Shown: positions 45,701 to 55,925 of the stretch, piece by piece
Position numbering within the stretch: position 1 is the stretch's first letter
Layout of the letters: every line of letters starts with the position of its first letter
Assembly (NCBI GenBank): GCA_020137815.1
Contig: CM035352.1
Coordinates: forward strand, 5,004,998 to 5,068,997
Length of the DNA stretch: 64,000 bases
Direction of reading: 5' to 3'
Origin: Hormiphora californensis
Taxonomy: Eukaryota > Ctenophora > Tentaculata > Cydippida > Pleurobrachiidae
Notes under the pieces: generated by a model
What the model was told of the DNA's origin: nothing
The model's database searches: none
What the model saw: the letters and a program-made list of their open reading frames with translations, nothing else
Made by a program: the position numbers and the translations under genes

Positions 45701-48700
45701 GGAGTTCTACCGGATAGGTTGGAGGTTCTTCCTGGGTACATTCGATAACAAGTATGGTGTCTTTGACTTGGAATTCCGGACGTTGAGGGAGCGAGCGTTT
45801 GCCTTCCTCAACTACCCAGATCTGAATAAGTTCTCGAAAGCCTACATGTGGATGGATTTAGTGTTCATAATTGGATCCATATGTGAGGTAACAAATGAAT
45901 TCCAAAAAAAAACCTTTTTTTAGCAAAAACTTGCATGTTCTAAAATATGTCAAAATGATTTTGTCGCCTGCGGGTGTCCAGTTTCAACGCCTCGAAAAAA
46001 CTTCTTTACTTCTTCTTCTTCTACCGTCATGGAATATTTGATGCCAAAACATCTTTTTCGTCTTGTTTTATCAGTTTATAGCGGAGAGTGAGCCAGTTAT
46101 ACAGGCGTATCTACACGAGGAGGAGCGAAACGCCTACCATGTCTTGTTTACCGTCACGAAGTGGGTCTTTCTCCTCTTTTTCACCGGGGACATCATAGCA
46201 CGTGCTATTTGCGAGTAAGTTCTAATACACATGTACATCGAGAGAGCTTTCAGGGCAGACTTAGCACGTGCTAAATCCAGAGAGTTCCTTTCATATATTC
46301 CCCTCAGTTTGGACAGGCTAGGATTCTGGTTGGACTATACTGTATGGCTGGATATCATCTCTGTAATCCCATTCTATGTCGACTTGTGGCCTGAGGGCAA
46401 TCAAGGAGGTAATATGTACTTCTCAATGATAATCACATCTTTCAGAGGAACCCCTTTATTTCCATCACGAAACCCCTAATTCCCTATTTTTATAAGTTCT
46501 CTCACGAAACCCCTCTCCGTAGATATGACGACGTTAGAGGCCGGAGTAGATAGTAGCGGATATTACAACTTGCTAAAAATAGCCCGGATATCCCGGTGTC
46601 TAAAGATAGTGAGACGATCAGAGAAACTCCTCATGATTATTGATATCCTTGTGGGGTGTACAGCTGAACTTATTCTTCTTGGCTTTATCTGGTGCCTAGG
46701 TGGGTTACCATAGCATCAGAATGCGTACGCCGTACCATATAACACACTCTGTGTATATTCTGATCTGAGGCACCGCAAAAAGTGGGGTGACACATTTATC
46801 CTTGTACAGTGTGAATAAAACATGATTATTGTGTAAGTACATTCACTGTACGGCAGGTGTACTGATATCCGGGACAATACTCTACTATGCAGAGAACGTT
46901 CTAGTAGTGAACTGGTACAACAATGCAACTGCCAACTGGCACCTGACTAACGTCAATATCAACGGAACTTCCACTTGGGTAAGAAGAGATGATTGACCGA
47001 ATCAGGAAATACTGGTCCCTGATTGGCTGATAACCAGTCACGTGACCTAAATAACGAGTTCTGATTGGTTGTTTACTTGTGTCGGTCGGTTCCTGGTAAG
47101 AAGAGATGATTGATCGCTTCGACATTCATGGGAGACGTACTGGATTTCATTGAATATAGTTGAAACCTATAGAAGTTCACAATTATTGTCTGAAACTACC
47201 TTACTCTCGTTAATTAAGCTCGCATATTTCAAGAAACTTTTAAATAAGAAACTTTTTTTCTAGGAAACTACAGGTCTGAGCAATCCAAAAACAAAAAGAA
47301 TTTCTCCTTTATCAAGAAAGTAGAAACTAAACAAGTTAGGGGTGTTCTATTTTGTTGTGGTGTGTCTGAATTGTGTGATTTACATTTGAAAAGTTTCTTA
47401 TAAAAAAGTTTCTTACTAAAGCGTTTCTTAAAAAACGAGAGTAAGGTATATTTGTCTGTAACATTCTACACTTGATTTGATCAATTTCACACAGGTGTAT
47501 AAACCCTGGTTCTACAGCATCATGGAGTCGTGCTGGCAATCAGTGGTTGTCATAGGAACGGTAGGCTATGGTAACGTGTACCCGGTGTACGCTGCGGGTA
47601 AACTAATTACCAGTTGTATCATCTTCCTATCTTCAATTTTAATGGCAATACCCATGACGATCATCATTAAACGGTGAGTCGAGTGAGTAGGTGCAGGGGT
47701 CAAGGGGATCTCAAGGGGAGCTGGAGACGTGTATTTTCTTGACCATTTAAAGTCGACCGAAGTATAATAAGAGATAGACATTAGACATCATTTACCAGTC
47801 AATTTCTGGTGTAATTGCTTTCAGCCCCAAGCAATTATCTTGCACTCTTACAAATAGACAGCCTCAAACATTGAGCAATCTTATTTTGAAGTTCCCTTTA
47901 TAATTATATCACCCTTCCATTGCAACCCAACCTCAATTATCAGATTCAGTGAGAGTTACGAGAAAAATGCCCGGGAAAACCGGTTACGAAAGATTTTTGG
48001 CGGGAAATTCACCGACGAAACAGTTCATGTTAAGACATTTGAAAAAAGGATGGCTACTGCCAAGAGGATTCAGATCGCAGCTAGTATCCAGAAATATAGG
48101 GAGGGCAATACGATAACAGGCAAAGTGAAGCAGTGGTCAGAAACTGAAACTTGCTGTTGGTTGGGAAGGGGATCAAGCGTGCTTGAGGTCAAGACGTGAA
48201 GGTTAGTAGGGAGTATATGATATGTAGTAGAGGTCAAATGAAGGTATAGATAGCAGGGGAGTGTGTGAAAGTTTTGATAGACCCCTCGATTAGATATCTA
48301 TTTAAAAAGTGATAATTTTTACATTTCAGGTACCCATCGTGTACTGGTTCTATGGATGATGTTACCATGGTTACCATGGTTACCATGGTTACCATGGTCA
48401 CGTACCTGTATCAACCTTTCTGCATCCGTACACTTCACCGAACCCTCCTCTCCCAATTATCCTATGTAGACTGAAGTCGTCTATTTTCACCTTGAAAAGA
48501 AGAATAGAAATGTAGAATATATCTTGTGTATTTCAGAGTTTCTTTATTTTTTAATTACGTCATTGTTTTATGTTTTAAGGAAAATCAAATAGAAAATACC
48601 TTAGTGTTAATTTCAAGAGATTTCCACTGTAGATATCTGGTGTAATAATTGCTCTCCAAAAATGAGGGGTATTCCATTTCATGCATCATTGCTTTGATGT

Positions 48701-51700
48701 TATCACCGTATTTCTACACATGAAAATATCAAATGTCAAGGAGATACACACTGTTTTAAATGATGATATACGTAGTTGAACTAAAAAAGGAGCAGTTCAA
48801 TACATGACAGCCAGAATGCATTTTATTTTCTCTCAAGGTTAATGAATAAAGATAGACAGTTATTATAGCCTTGAGAACAATCTATTGTTGAATATTTTAA
48901 TGAGGACTGTCAGACTATTGCAATCTTACATGACTATAGTCTCATGACTATAGTCTGACATACCCTATTAAAAATATTAAACGACAGTTGCCCAATAACA
49001 ATTTGTGATTTTAGGCCCAAAAATAGAATATGTAATACTAATAATATGACACAAAACCATAGGGGGGGGGCCGGCTGAAGTTTTTGAAGTTTTTGAAGTC
49101 AACTTCAAAAACTTCAAAGAGAAACTTAGGGTGGAAAACTTCAAAAACTTCAAAAACTCATATCTCCTAAACCGTTGGAGATAGGCCCTATGTTGCTTCA
49201 TAACTCTTATATAAACTCGAGGCCGCTGATGATTTTGGTGTCCATATTTTTTTTCACTACTCCCTTAATAAAAAATTTGCATTTTGTGAAACTGGCAAAA
49301 AGGGTGTGGCCCAAAAAAAAATTTGAAAATTTACTTTATAATTTTTTCCCTGCCCGGGTGAATGCCGAAGGCATTCACCCGGATGCCTTTTTACTTTGTA
49401 AAAAGGCATAGCAGGGTTAGAATTCGAAAACGACATTTTGGTATACTAACTAATCGGTAGAGGGACCATTTTGGTCACACTTTCGTTGCGAGGGCAACGG
49501 CGTAGCAACTAGAGCTGCGCACACAACAACAGGGTGCTCCTTTATCAAAACAAACAAACGACGCGATTCCTTGGACGTGGTGTGCGCGCGCCACTCAACA
49601 AAACATGAAATAGCGCTGCCGCGCGTTTCGCGTGTTACATACACATGGTCATCTTGCGAGTCGAATGTGAAAGGTCAGATAAGTAGTAGTCAAAAGCTAG
49701 TTAGCAAGTGTCATGTGAGTTAGCTAAGCTATGTGAGAAGTATACTGACGTCTGACAGCTAGATCGTATGCATCTCACATTACATTACGACCAAGCCTTG
49801 ATCCTGTTGGCAGTGACAATGTCACTGACATGTGAAACGGAGGGCAGGGAAACACAGCATTATGAATACATAATGCAATAATTCTTGTTAAACACTTTCT
49901 TAGCATTTTCTAGGCAACTTTTTGAGTTATAGAATGAAAATGAAATCTGTTTTTACAAAAAATTTAAATTTTTTACACCAAATTGTGCCATGGATTTCAT
50001 GGCTAGGAATCATCGTAAATATCCTAATTTGTGGTAGAAAAAGGGCAGACAAGGACGGATAACTTTGCCACAATATGTATTAAGAATAAAACTAACCTAA
50101 ACAAGTGTAATACAGTCGGACCCCGATTTAGTGGCCCCCGATTTAGTGGCACCCCGATTTAGTGGCAGGATTTTTTTCCCCCAAAAATTTTTTTGAATTT
50201 TTTGTGAAATTTTTTTGAAATTTTTTTGAAAATTTTTCAAAGAAACACCAGCCACGTCCGAATCGTTTTTCGAATCAGTGAATCTTATCGCATGTCCTGC
50301 TGCTAATTAGATGGTTCGGAACGAACCGATACGTGATCCCCATGGGGCCATTGAATCACAAGTTCACCAAGCGTCAAAATTTCGATTCGATGGGGATCAC
50401 GTTTCGATTCGTCCCGAACCGTCTAATTAGTAGCAGGACATGCAATAAGATGCACCGATTCGAAACAGGATTCGGACGTGGCTGGTATACCTTTAAAAAT
50501 TTTAAAACTTTTTTTTGCAAAATTTTACAGTAAGATTGCCAATGCTTTGATCGGTGCTCCCCATAAATTTTGAGAGAAAAAGTTATTTTGAAATTTTGAT
50601 ACTTCCTCACCTGCTTAGGGTGCCCCAATTCGGCATGGTATCACGTATCGGTTCGTTTCGAACCCGCTAATTAGACAGGATATCCAGTAAGCTGCACCGA
50701 TTCGAAACACAAATCGGACGGGCCGGTATAACTTAGAAAATTTTTCACAATTTTTTGAAAAAATTATTTTATAGTTTTCTATTTCTAATCAGAAATGATC
50801 ATGTCAACAATAAATGAACACTGCATATCACAGTTAGAAGTGTCTTTAGTATAGCATTTTGGGCATAAAATAGGTTTTTATGGGCCAAATATGGCTCACC
50901 TCGATTTAGTGGCACCCCGATTTAGTGGCAGGATTTTTTTCCCCCGAGGATGCCACTAAATCGGGGTCCGACTGTAATAGTCACTGATAGCATATAAAAG
51001 TAGTTTAGACTTTTTGAAGTTTTTGAAGTTTTTGAAGTCAACTTCAAAAACTTCAAAAACTCAAAAAGTAGGGTGGAAAACTTCAAACTTCAAAAACTTC
51101 AGCCGGCCCCCCCCCAACCATAGAAGCCTTGATATATAACCTACATCAAAAAGGTCTGGTGCTGTTTCATCGTTCGCTAGACTCTCCCGAACATGTTCTG
51201 CGTCTTCAATTGGATACGGCTGCCGGGGGAGGGATCATATATGAGCTATACAAGTTTGTAAAACGGAATGTTAGTAAATTAACGGAGCTAAAAAGGCATT
51301 CACTGATTGGTTAAAAACTAAAAAGCTCGTTTTAATTGGTCTGTGAACTTTACAATTGTAAACTAAACAGCCATGTATTTGAAGCTGATAAATATAACGG
51401 AAACTGGAGCCATACTTACCACATTACCAATATTAGGTGGGGTTTTGTCCGGCTGGAAATTGTAATTAGACAACGAGAGAAAAGGACAAACTAACTAAAC
51501 TGAAACGAACACCTTGTTTTGTTCAAACCCACAGAGAGGGTCGGACAAAACAAAAGTACACACCATTTACACTCACATGGTCGCGTGCTAGAAGATCTGG
51601 CATTATAAACTCATCAAATATTTCCTTTGCAGCGGGTTTTCTCGTAGCATTTGAATCCATGTTCTGATAGTCTCGAATCTGTAACAAGATTAATAAAATG

Positions 51701-52289
51701 AACTAATTTTCATAAAGCTTACTCAGTTATAATGTTGGCCAATTGTTTTTTCGTGTTCCCGTACTAACTAAAAATTAAGTTGAAAGTTCCTCCTATTGCA
51801 GCATTGTGTGACTCACACCACATTTTATTTCGGTAGTGTGAGGGTGACCGCTGAGGGTGAGGGTTAGAGTGAGGGTAATCAAGAGCAGCTGTTCTCACCT
51901 TTTCCAAGAAACACAGCGACTTCTCAGAGCCAGGATCGCCAGAGCCCCCATTTTTAATAAACTGCTTAAAAATGTTGTAACCTATCAGCTCACTAAACAT
52001 GTTATCAAAACTAATTTGCCCCTTTTCTTGGAGGTACTTGTAGGTCACATCCCGGCAACTGGGAGGTGGAAGGTCTTTAAAGAAACTATCTTGAGACAGA
52101 GCGAATCAAGAAATAAATATTAGGATGGAATTAACTAACTAATTAACTAACTAATTAATTAACTAAGCGGCTGTACCTTGGATCTGGGAGGGCAACACGC
52201 CGTGTAGATCTCCTGACGGGCTCATTACGACTCTTCTCCATGGCCATCAGATAGGAAACGTCCGCCAGGACGGCCTCCAAATCTGCCAT
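36766..52289 (-). CDS. GRK2: G-protein-coupled receptor kinase 2/3 (beta-adrenergic receptor kinase type)
   Basis: This kinase phosphorylates activated GPCRs and is recruited by Gbeta-gamma through its PH domain. Sixteen exons join in frame to 748 codons: 52177-52289, 51899-52058, 51577-51678, 51420-51452, 48600-48713, 48406-48490, 43704-43880, 43209-43434, 42885-42989, 42424-42691, 42122-42260, 41031-41230, 38685-38819, 38386-38497, 37914-37982 and 36766-36971. The N-terminus [20 protein letters not shown] is nearly invariant in GRK2/3. An RGS-homology domain follows. Then comes the kinase domain with [22 protein letters not shown] and the GRK-type DLG in place of DFG. The C-terminal PH domain has [16 protein letters not shown] and LFPNRLEWR. 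The last two exons encode a family-specific tail and are less certain. A complete Kv channel gene lies antisense in intron 6. A TTTTCCAG acceptor sits 2 bases before the ATG. Confidence 0.95.
37066..37285. repeat. About 60-bp direct repeats flanking a truncated hAT-like MITE
   Basis: A MITE fragment (37129-37216) lacks its first 20 or so bases. It sits between two near-identical copies of a segment starting CCGGGGATATAC and ending CTCCAGAGATCTCTCT. The flanks are far longer than an 8-bp target duplication. Confidence 0.7.
38991..39070. mobile_element. Short pogo-like MITE
   Basis: This 80-bp copy has TACAGTCGGACCCCGATTTA ends in inverted orientation and a G-run in the loop. It lies in a GRK2 intron. 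Confidence 0.7.
39277..39345. repeat. GTCTGGCGGCGCC inverted repeat
   Basis: CTGTCTGGCGGCGCC and its complement lie about 40 bp apart. A related pair is at 36018-36060. Confidence 0.6.
39675..39752. repeat. Self-complementary ACAATGTACACATTGTAC tandem repeat
   Basis: Four to five copies of an 18-bp palindromic unit lie in a GRK2 intron. Confidence 0.8.
39917..40923. mobile_element. 1-kb near-complete palindromic element in a GRK2 intron
   Basis: The two halves are inverted copies over almost the whole length, with the centre near 40415. The outer ends read GTTAGGGAATTTTAGTA and its near-complement. Arms of about 460 bp keep high identity with a few mismatches and one 12-bp length difference. 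There is no open frame, so this looks like a foldback-type non-autonomous transposon. Confidence 0.8.
42752..42840. mobile_element. Degenerate pogo-like MITE
   Basis: The left end CACAGTCGGACCCCGATTTA is clear. The right end is decayed. Confidence 0.6.
42980..43087 (-). repeat. Duplicated GRK2 exon 9 acceptor
   Basis: The sequence CTTTGCTACAG/GGGCACCC at the exon edge (42989) is copied 77 bp upstream as CTTTGCTACAG/GGGTACCC. Confidence 0.7.
44622..48199 (+). CDS. Voltage-gated potassium channel (Shaker-superfamily Kv)
   Basis: Ten exons join in frame to 579 codons: 44622-44840, 44975-45174, 45422-45536, 45660-45887, 46075-46214, 46308-46408, 46523-46699, 46857-46978, 47495-47673 and 47944-48199. 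A T1 tetramerisation domain ([35 protein letters not shown]) precedes S1-S6. S4 carries spaced basic residues ([17 protein letters not shown]). The selectivity filter is TVGYG, followed by N where most Kv channels have D. In S6 the usual PxP hinge is reduced to AIPMT. The S5-pore linker has NGT and NAT sequons. T1 lacks the HxCCC zinc site, as in Kv1-type subunits, but I cannot place it in one subfamily. The gene lies wholly inside GRK2 intron 6 on the other strand. A pyrimidine tract ending in GAG lies 11 bases before the ATG. Confidence 0.9.
46979..47115. mobile_element. hAT-like MITE fragment between duplicated Kv splice-donor copies
   Basis: The minus-oriented MITE (46996-47096), missing one end, is flanked by two copies of GTAAGAAGAGATGATTGA. 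The first copy is the functional donor of the exon ending at 46978. Confidence 0.75.
48355..48405 (-). repeat. GGTAACCAT array at GRK2 exon 6 donor
   Basis: About five tandem GGTAACCAT units begin 8 bp inside the intron after ACAG/GTACGT. Each unit offers a G/GTAAC donor-like site. Confidence 0.7.
49062..51115. mobile_element. 2-kb transposon in GRK2 intron 4
   Basis: The inverted ends are GGGGGGGGGCCGGCTGAAG and its complement, followed inward by AAGTTTTTGAAG repeats. The direct repeat AACCATA flanks both sides, fitting a 7-bp target duplication. I find no transposase frame. A second element sits inside it. Confidence 0.75.
50111..50976. mobile_element. Long pogo-like element nested in the 2-kb transposon
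   Basis: This 866-bp copy has TACAGTCGGACCCCGATTTA ends in inverted orientation and GATTTAGTGGCACCCC subrepeats near both ends. The internal AT-rich sequence has a further inverted repeat (about 50240-50490) with GTCCTGCTGCTAATTAGA-type arms. Confidence 0.75.
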
Positions 52290-52394
52290 ATCTGGAAAAG
52301 GAGAGGATGGATTAGATGAGAGCTGTAAGATATCAAGCTGCCCTATCTGGAAAAGGAGAGGATGGATTAGATGAGAGCTGTAAGATATCAAGCT
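52286..52394 (-). repeat. Duplicated GRK2 first-exon acceptor, 55-bp period
   Basis: CTTTTCCAG/ATATGG at the start codon is copied as CTTTTCCAG/ATAGGG, within a 55-bp tandem duplication. Confidence 0.75.
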
Positions 52395-54447
52395 ACTGCT
52401 AACTGTAGAAATGTCTAACTAAACTTGGGGGGATTCTCCATATATCTGGAGGGAGAGGATTAGATCCCGATCTATGCTGAGACTTCGTGGAGGGTTAATC
52501 TCAGATACTAAGAGATTATAGCTGTCAAAAGGGGGCCTTACAATTTCACAATTCAGTCAAGCAATGGTGCAATGAACGAGGGGGAGATAAGATAGGTTTT
52601 AAGTAGAATTAAGGCAGTATCTGACAAGTTGAATGACAATTTGGGGGCACATAGAGAATTAAATAAAATGAGGAAGAAATAGTTATGCAAGATTCAGTCA
52701 ATGAAATGGTTTGATGAGCTTGTGTGATATATATCACAATAGAGACTGCACTGCAGGCCCTGCAGCAGCGCCATGGTGTAGATGCAATTCTCTTATCAAT
52801 AAAAGACACGAGTTTTTAGAAAATAGCACCGATAAGTTCGCAGTAAAAATGAAAATAAATGATATCAATTTATAGAAACAATGAACCACGCGTACTGCAT
52901 ATATATGGCCTGGTTTTGAAGCTCAATATAGATTGCAGGGTCTGCCCCGATATGCCAACAGGCAACAATGGTATGCTGTAATGATGCTGTAATCATGGTA
53001 ATTGAATGAGAGTCATGAGAAACAATGAATAATGCACACACGTACACACACAATACAAGAGGGATTGTCAATTATAATTAACTATATATATGGTGTTGTT
53101 CAAGATCTCGATTGAAGGTTTAGAGTGAAGGGTGGGAGAAACTGTTTAGTTCCCGACAACTAAAGGGGCAAGAAATGGGGCGAGAAATGCAGGGGAGCTG
53201 GTGAGTGAGCTGATTGTGCGAGAGATCTGTCAAAGAAGGGAATATATCACATTAAAATTAAACATGTTGGAGGAAGGAAGATGAATGAAGGTGAAGGAAC
53301 TACGGTGAAGGAGCAACGATTTTGATAGATAGCATAAAGATAGGGTTGATCTTTAAATAGAAATACATAAATTTGTTTAATTAAAAACGCCTCCAGAAAA
53401 ATTTAGATTCTATAGAGGTTTGATTCTAAAACTTGCATATAATACATCGGGGAACAAGAAAGCAGTATATAAAGGGGAGAAAGGGGTAAAAATTTGCCTA
53501 GCTAGACCCTGTTTAGTAAACAGTGTTTACAAATGTTAAGGAAGGGTAAGAACATATAACAAAGAATTTACCTGATTTTGAGGAAGCAGTAAGTCACACC
53601 GTCAATGCGTCCTCTTTATCTCTCACTTTTAACCCAACAATTCACCAGTTTGTACGTCGCTACTATTTTATATCACACCTGAATACCCTGGGTAGCCCGC
53701 GGGTCTCAATTTATGGCTCAATCACCGCCACCTGATTACTCATAAACGAATCCAACATTGACCTATACAGTCCATCGGCTAAGGAAGATTGGGAGTTAAA
53801 AGGGGAGAAACAAGGATTGGTTGGATTCATTTGGAGGGACGGATGGTTCATATAATTCGCTTGACCAGCAGAAATATGGAGAACAACTGAAATATTTGAG
53901 GACCAGAAACTGCTTCTAAGTACTAAAAAGTGACTGCAGGTGCATGTATGAACAGTAAAACATAAACTGTGAAATATGAGATGCTTATTTTTTTACGAGA
54001 ACACACGCCATTTACACTCACTCTCTCTCACACACACTCTCTCCCTCTCTCTCCATCTCTCTCTCTCCCAATTTTGAGTGCGTGTTGACAGAATGTGCAG
54101 CTGTGCTGTAACCAGGTGTTAATGTTAAGGCAGCCTGAAAATATAACAGCTACTGATGTTAGGGGGCTATGTAACATTTTGTAACATTTTGTTGTAACAC
54201 ACGATACGGCATAAATGGTTACATACAACACCCCTGCAGTAGGACACTGTACATGTTTCAGGCTGGATATTTCATATTACAGGAAGTACACTACTTAAAA
54301 TATAAAATTACTACAGTTCTCTCGAGAACATGTAGTTATATTGCAGATCTAGATAGATCTTAGGTAAGCAGAAATTAAGTAGAAATTAAAAAGAAACTCA
54401 AGGACATTGAAAACGCATTCTGCGTTTTAAAATCTGACGCAAGTGCA

Positions 54448-54560
54448 AAGTACTTTCTCATGTCTCTCTATCTCTCTATCTCTCCATCTCTCTATCTATA
54501 TATCCCTATCTCTCTCTCTCTCCAACTCTCTCTATATCTCTCCCACTCTCTCTATATCTC
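54448..54560. repeat. CT-rich microsatellite
   Basis: TCTCTATC, TCTCTCTC and related units. The intergenic region 52395-55920 otherwise shows only simple repeats and one decayed MITE (54713-54798). Confidence 0.8.
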
Positions 54561-54712
54561 ACTTTCTCTGAGAGCGTTTATTCTTCTCCTTCCTCCTACC
54601 ACCACATGCCAGTCATGCAAAATTTCGACAACAAAAGACCTGGCATTGGACACACATTCTTCTTCTTCATTGTCATGAGAGCGGCACGCACAGCTGTGTG
54701 ACAATGTACCAT

Positions 54713-54798
54713 GCAGTCAGACCCCCGATTTATCGGGATACTAGGGGAAAGATTATTCCCGGTAAATCGAGGTTCCCGGTAAATCGGAGTTCGACTTA
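54713..54798. mobile_element. Decayed pogo-like MITE
   Basis: GCAGTCAGACCCCCGATTTA and TAAATCGGAGTTCGACT are the weakened inverted ends. Confidence 0.6.
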
Positions 54799-55015
54799 AT
54801 ATTATGCAGTTAGTAGTTACAGACGAACGCAATTTGGGAATTACCATAATAATCACACACGCACGCAGTGATAATTATGCATTCATTGGTAAACAACAGA
54901 GAGGAGAAAATCAAATAATGGATTGCGAGAGAGCTGAGAGAGAAATGGGGATTGGGAGAAAAATAATAGAGAGAGGGTGAGATAGAGATAGATGGATAGA
55001 TAGGATAGATGGATT

Positions 55016-55017
<2 letters not shown>

Positions 55018-55092
<75 letters not shown>

Positions 55093-55433
55093 GAGCTAAC
55101 GTAAATCATACAGTATGCTGGGACCAACAGGTCCGTATGCAGCAGACTCATCCAAGGCAGGCAAGTCTAAGATCAGGGAGGAAAAGCGAGAAAGTGGGAA
55201 AGTGAGAGAGAGGAGGAGGGAGAGAGAGAGAGAGAGAGAGAGGGGGGGGTGGGGGAATGAACTTGCTAGAACGACTAATGTATCAATGTCAAGGAAGGAA
55301 AGGAGTTTGTGTATGCTAGAAAAAGGAGAATATAGAGAGCAGATCACAGATGTGGTACTGGGCGTGTGTGTGTGCAGATGGTGCACGCCTATCACAGGTG
55401 TGTTCGATGGGGTATAATAAGAGAAAAGAGATG

Positions 55434-55467
<34 letters not shown>

Positions 55468-55530
55468 GAAAAGATGGAGAGAGAGATACAGAGAGACTAT
55501 AACGAGGGGGTGAGAGAGAGAGAGAGAGAG
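55018..55530. repeat. GA microsatellite cluster
   Basis: Long GA runs at 55018-55095, 55215-55245, 55433-55470 and 55510-55530 are interspersed with purine-rich DNA. The open frames here are low-complexity artefacts. Confidence 0.85.
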
Positions 55531-55925
55531 ACAGAAACGTTTAAAGAGATGCAATCCTTACATAGTATAAAAAAGCAGCGAGCGAGAATGAGTTGCATCC
55601 AATTCATATATACTGAGGTCACACGAGACAAAGATCGAGACACGGAGGTCGCAAGGAGGAGATAATACAAAAGTGTGGAGATTAAGCTAGACAAAGAGTA
55701 CAATAATTGTGTAATAGTTGTACACTAGCACGTCCTATATTGGCCCATTGACACAGCTAACCTTTTTTAATTTTCTGTAATTTGATCTGAAAGAGGTCGG
55801 ATAATAACATAGTTGAAAATAGACGGTACTACTCCTAGCAGAGCCACGAAATGTATTCAATAGAGTAGAGAGCGGAATATTATCATTTCTCAATTAGGAG
55901 CACCCACATATACTCACATATTATT

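Noticed and set aside
55096-55703. Arg/Glu- and Ser/Leu-rich frames
   Set aside because: They are translations of GA/CT microsatellites.
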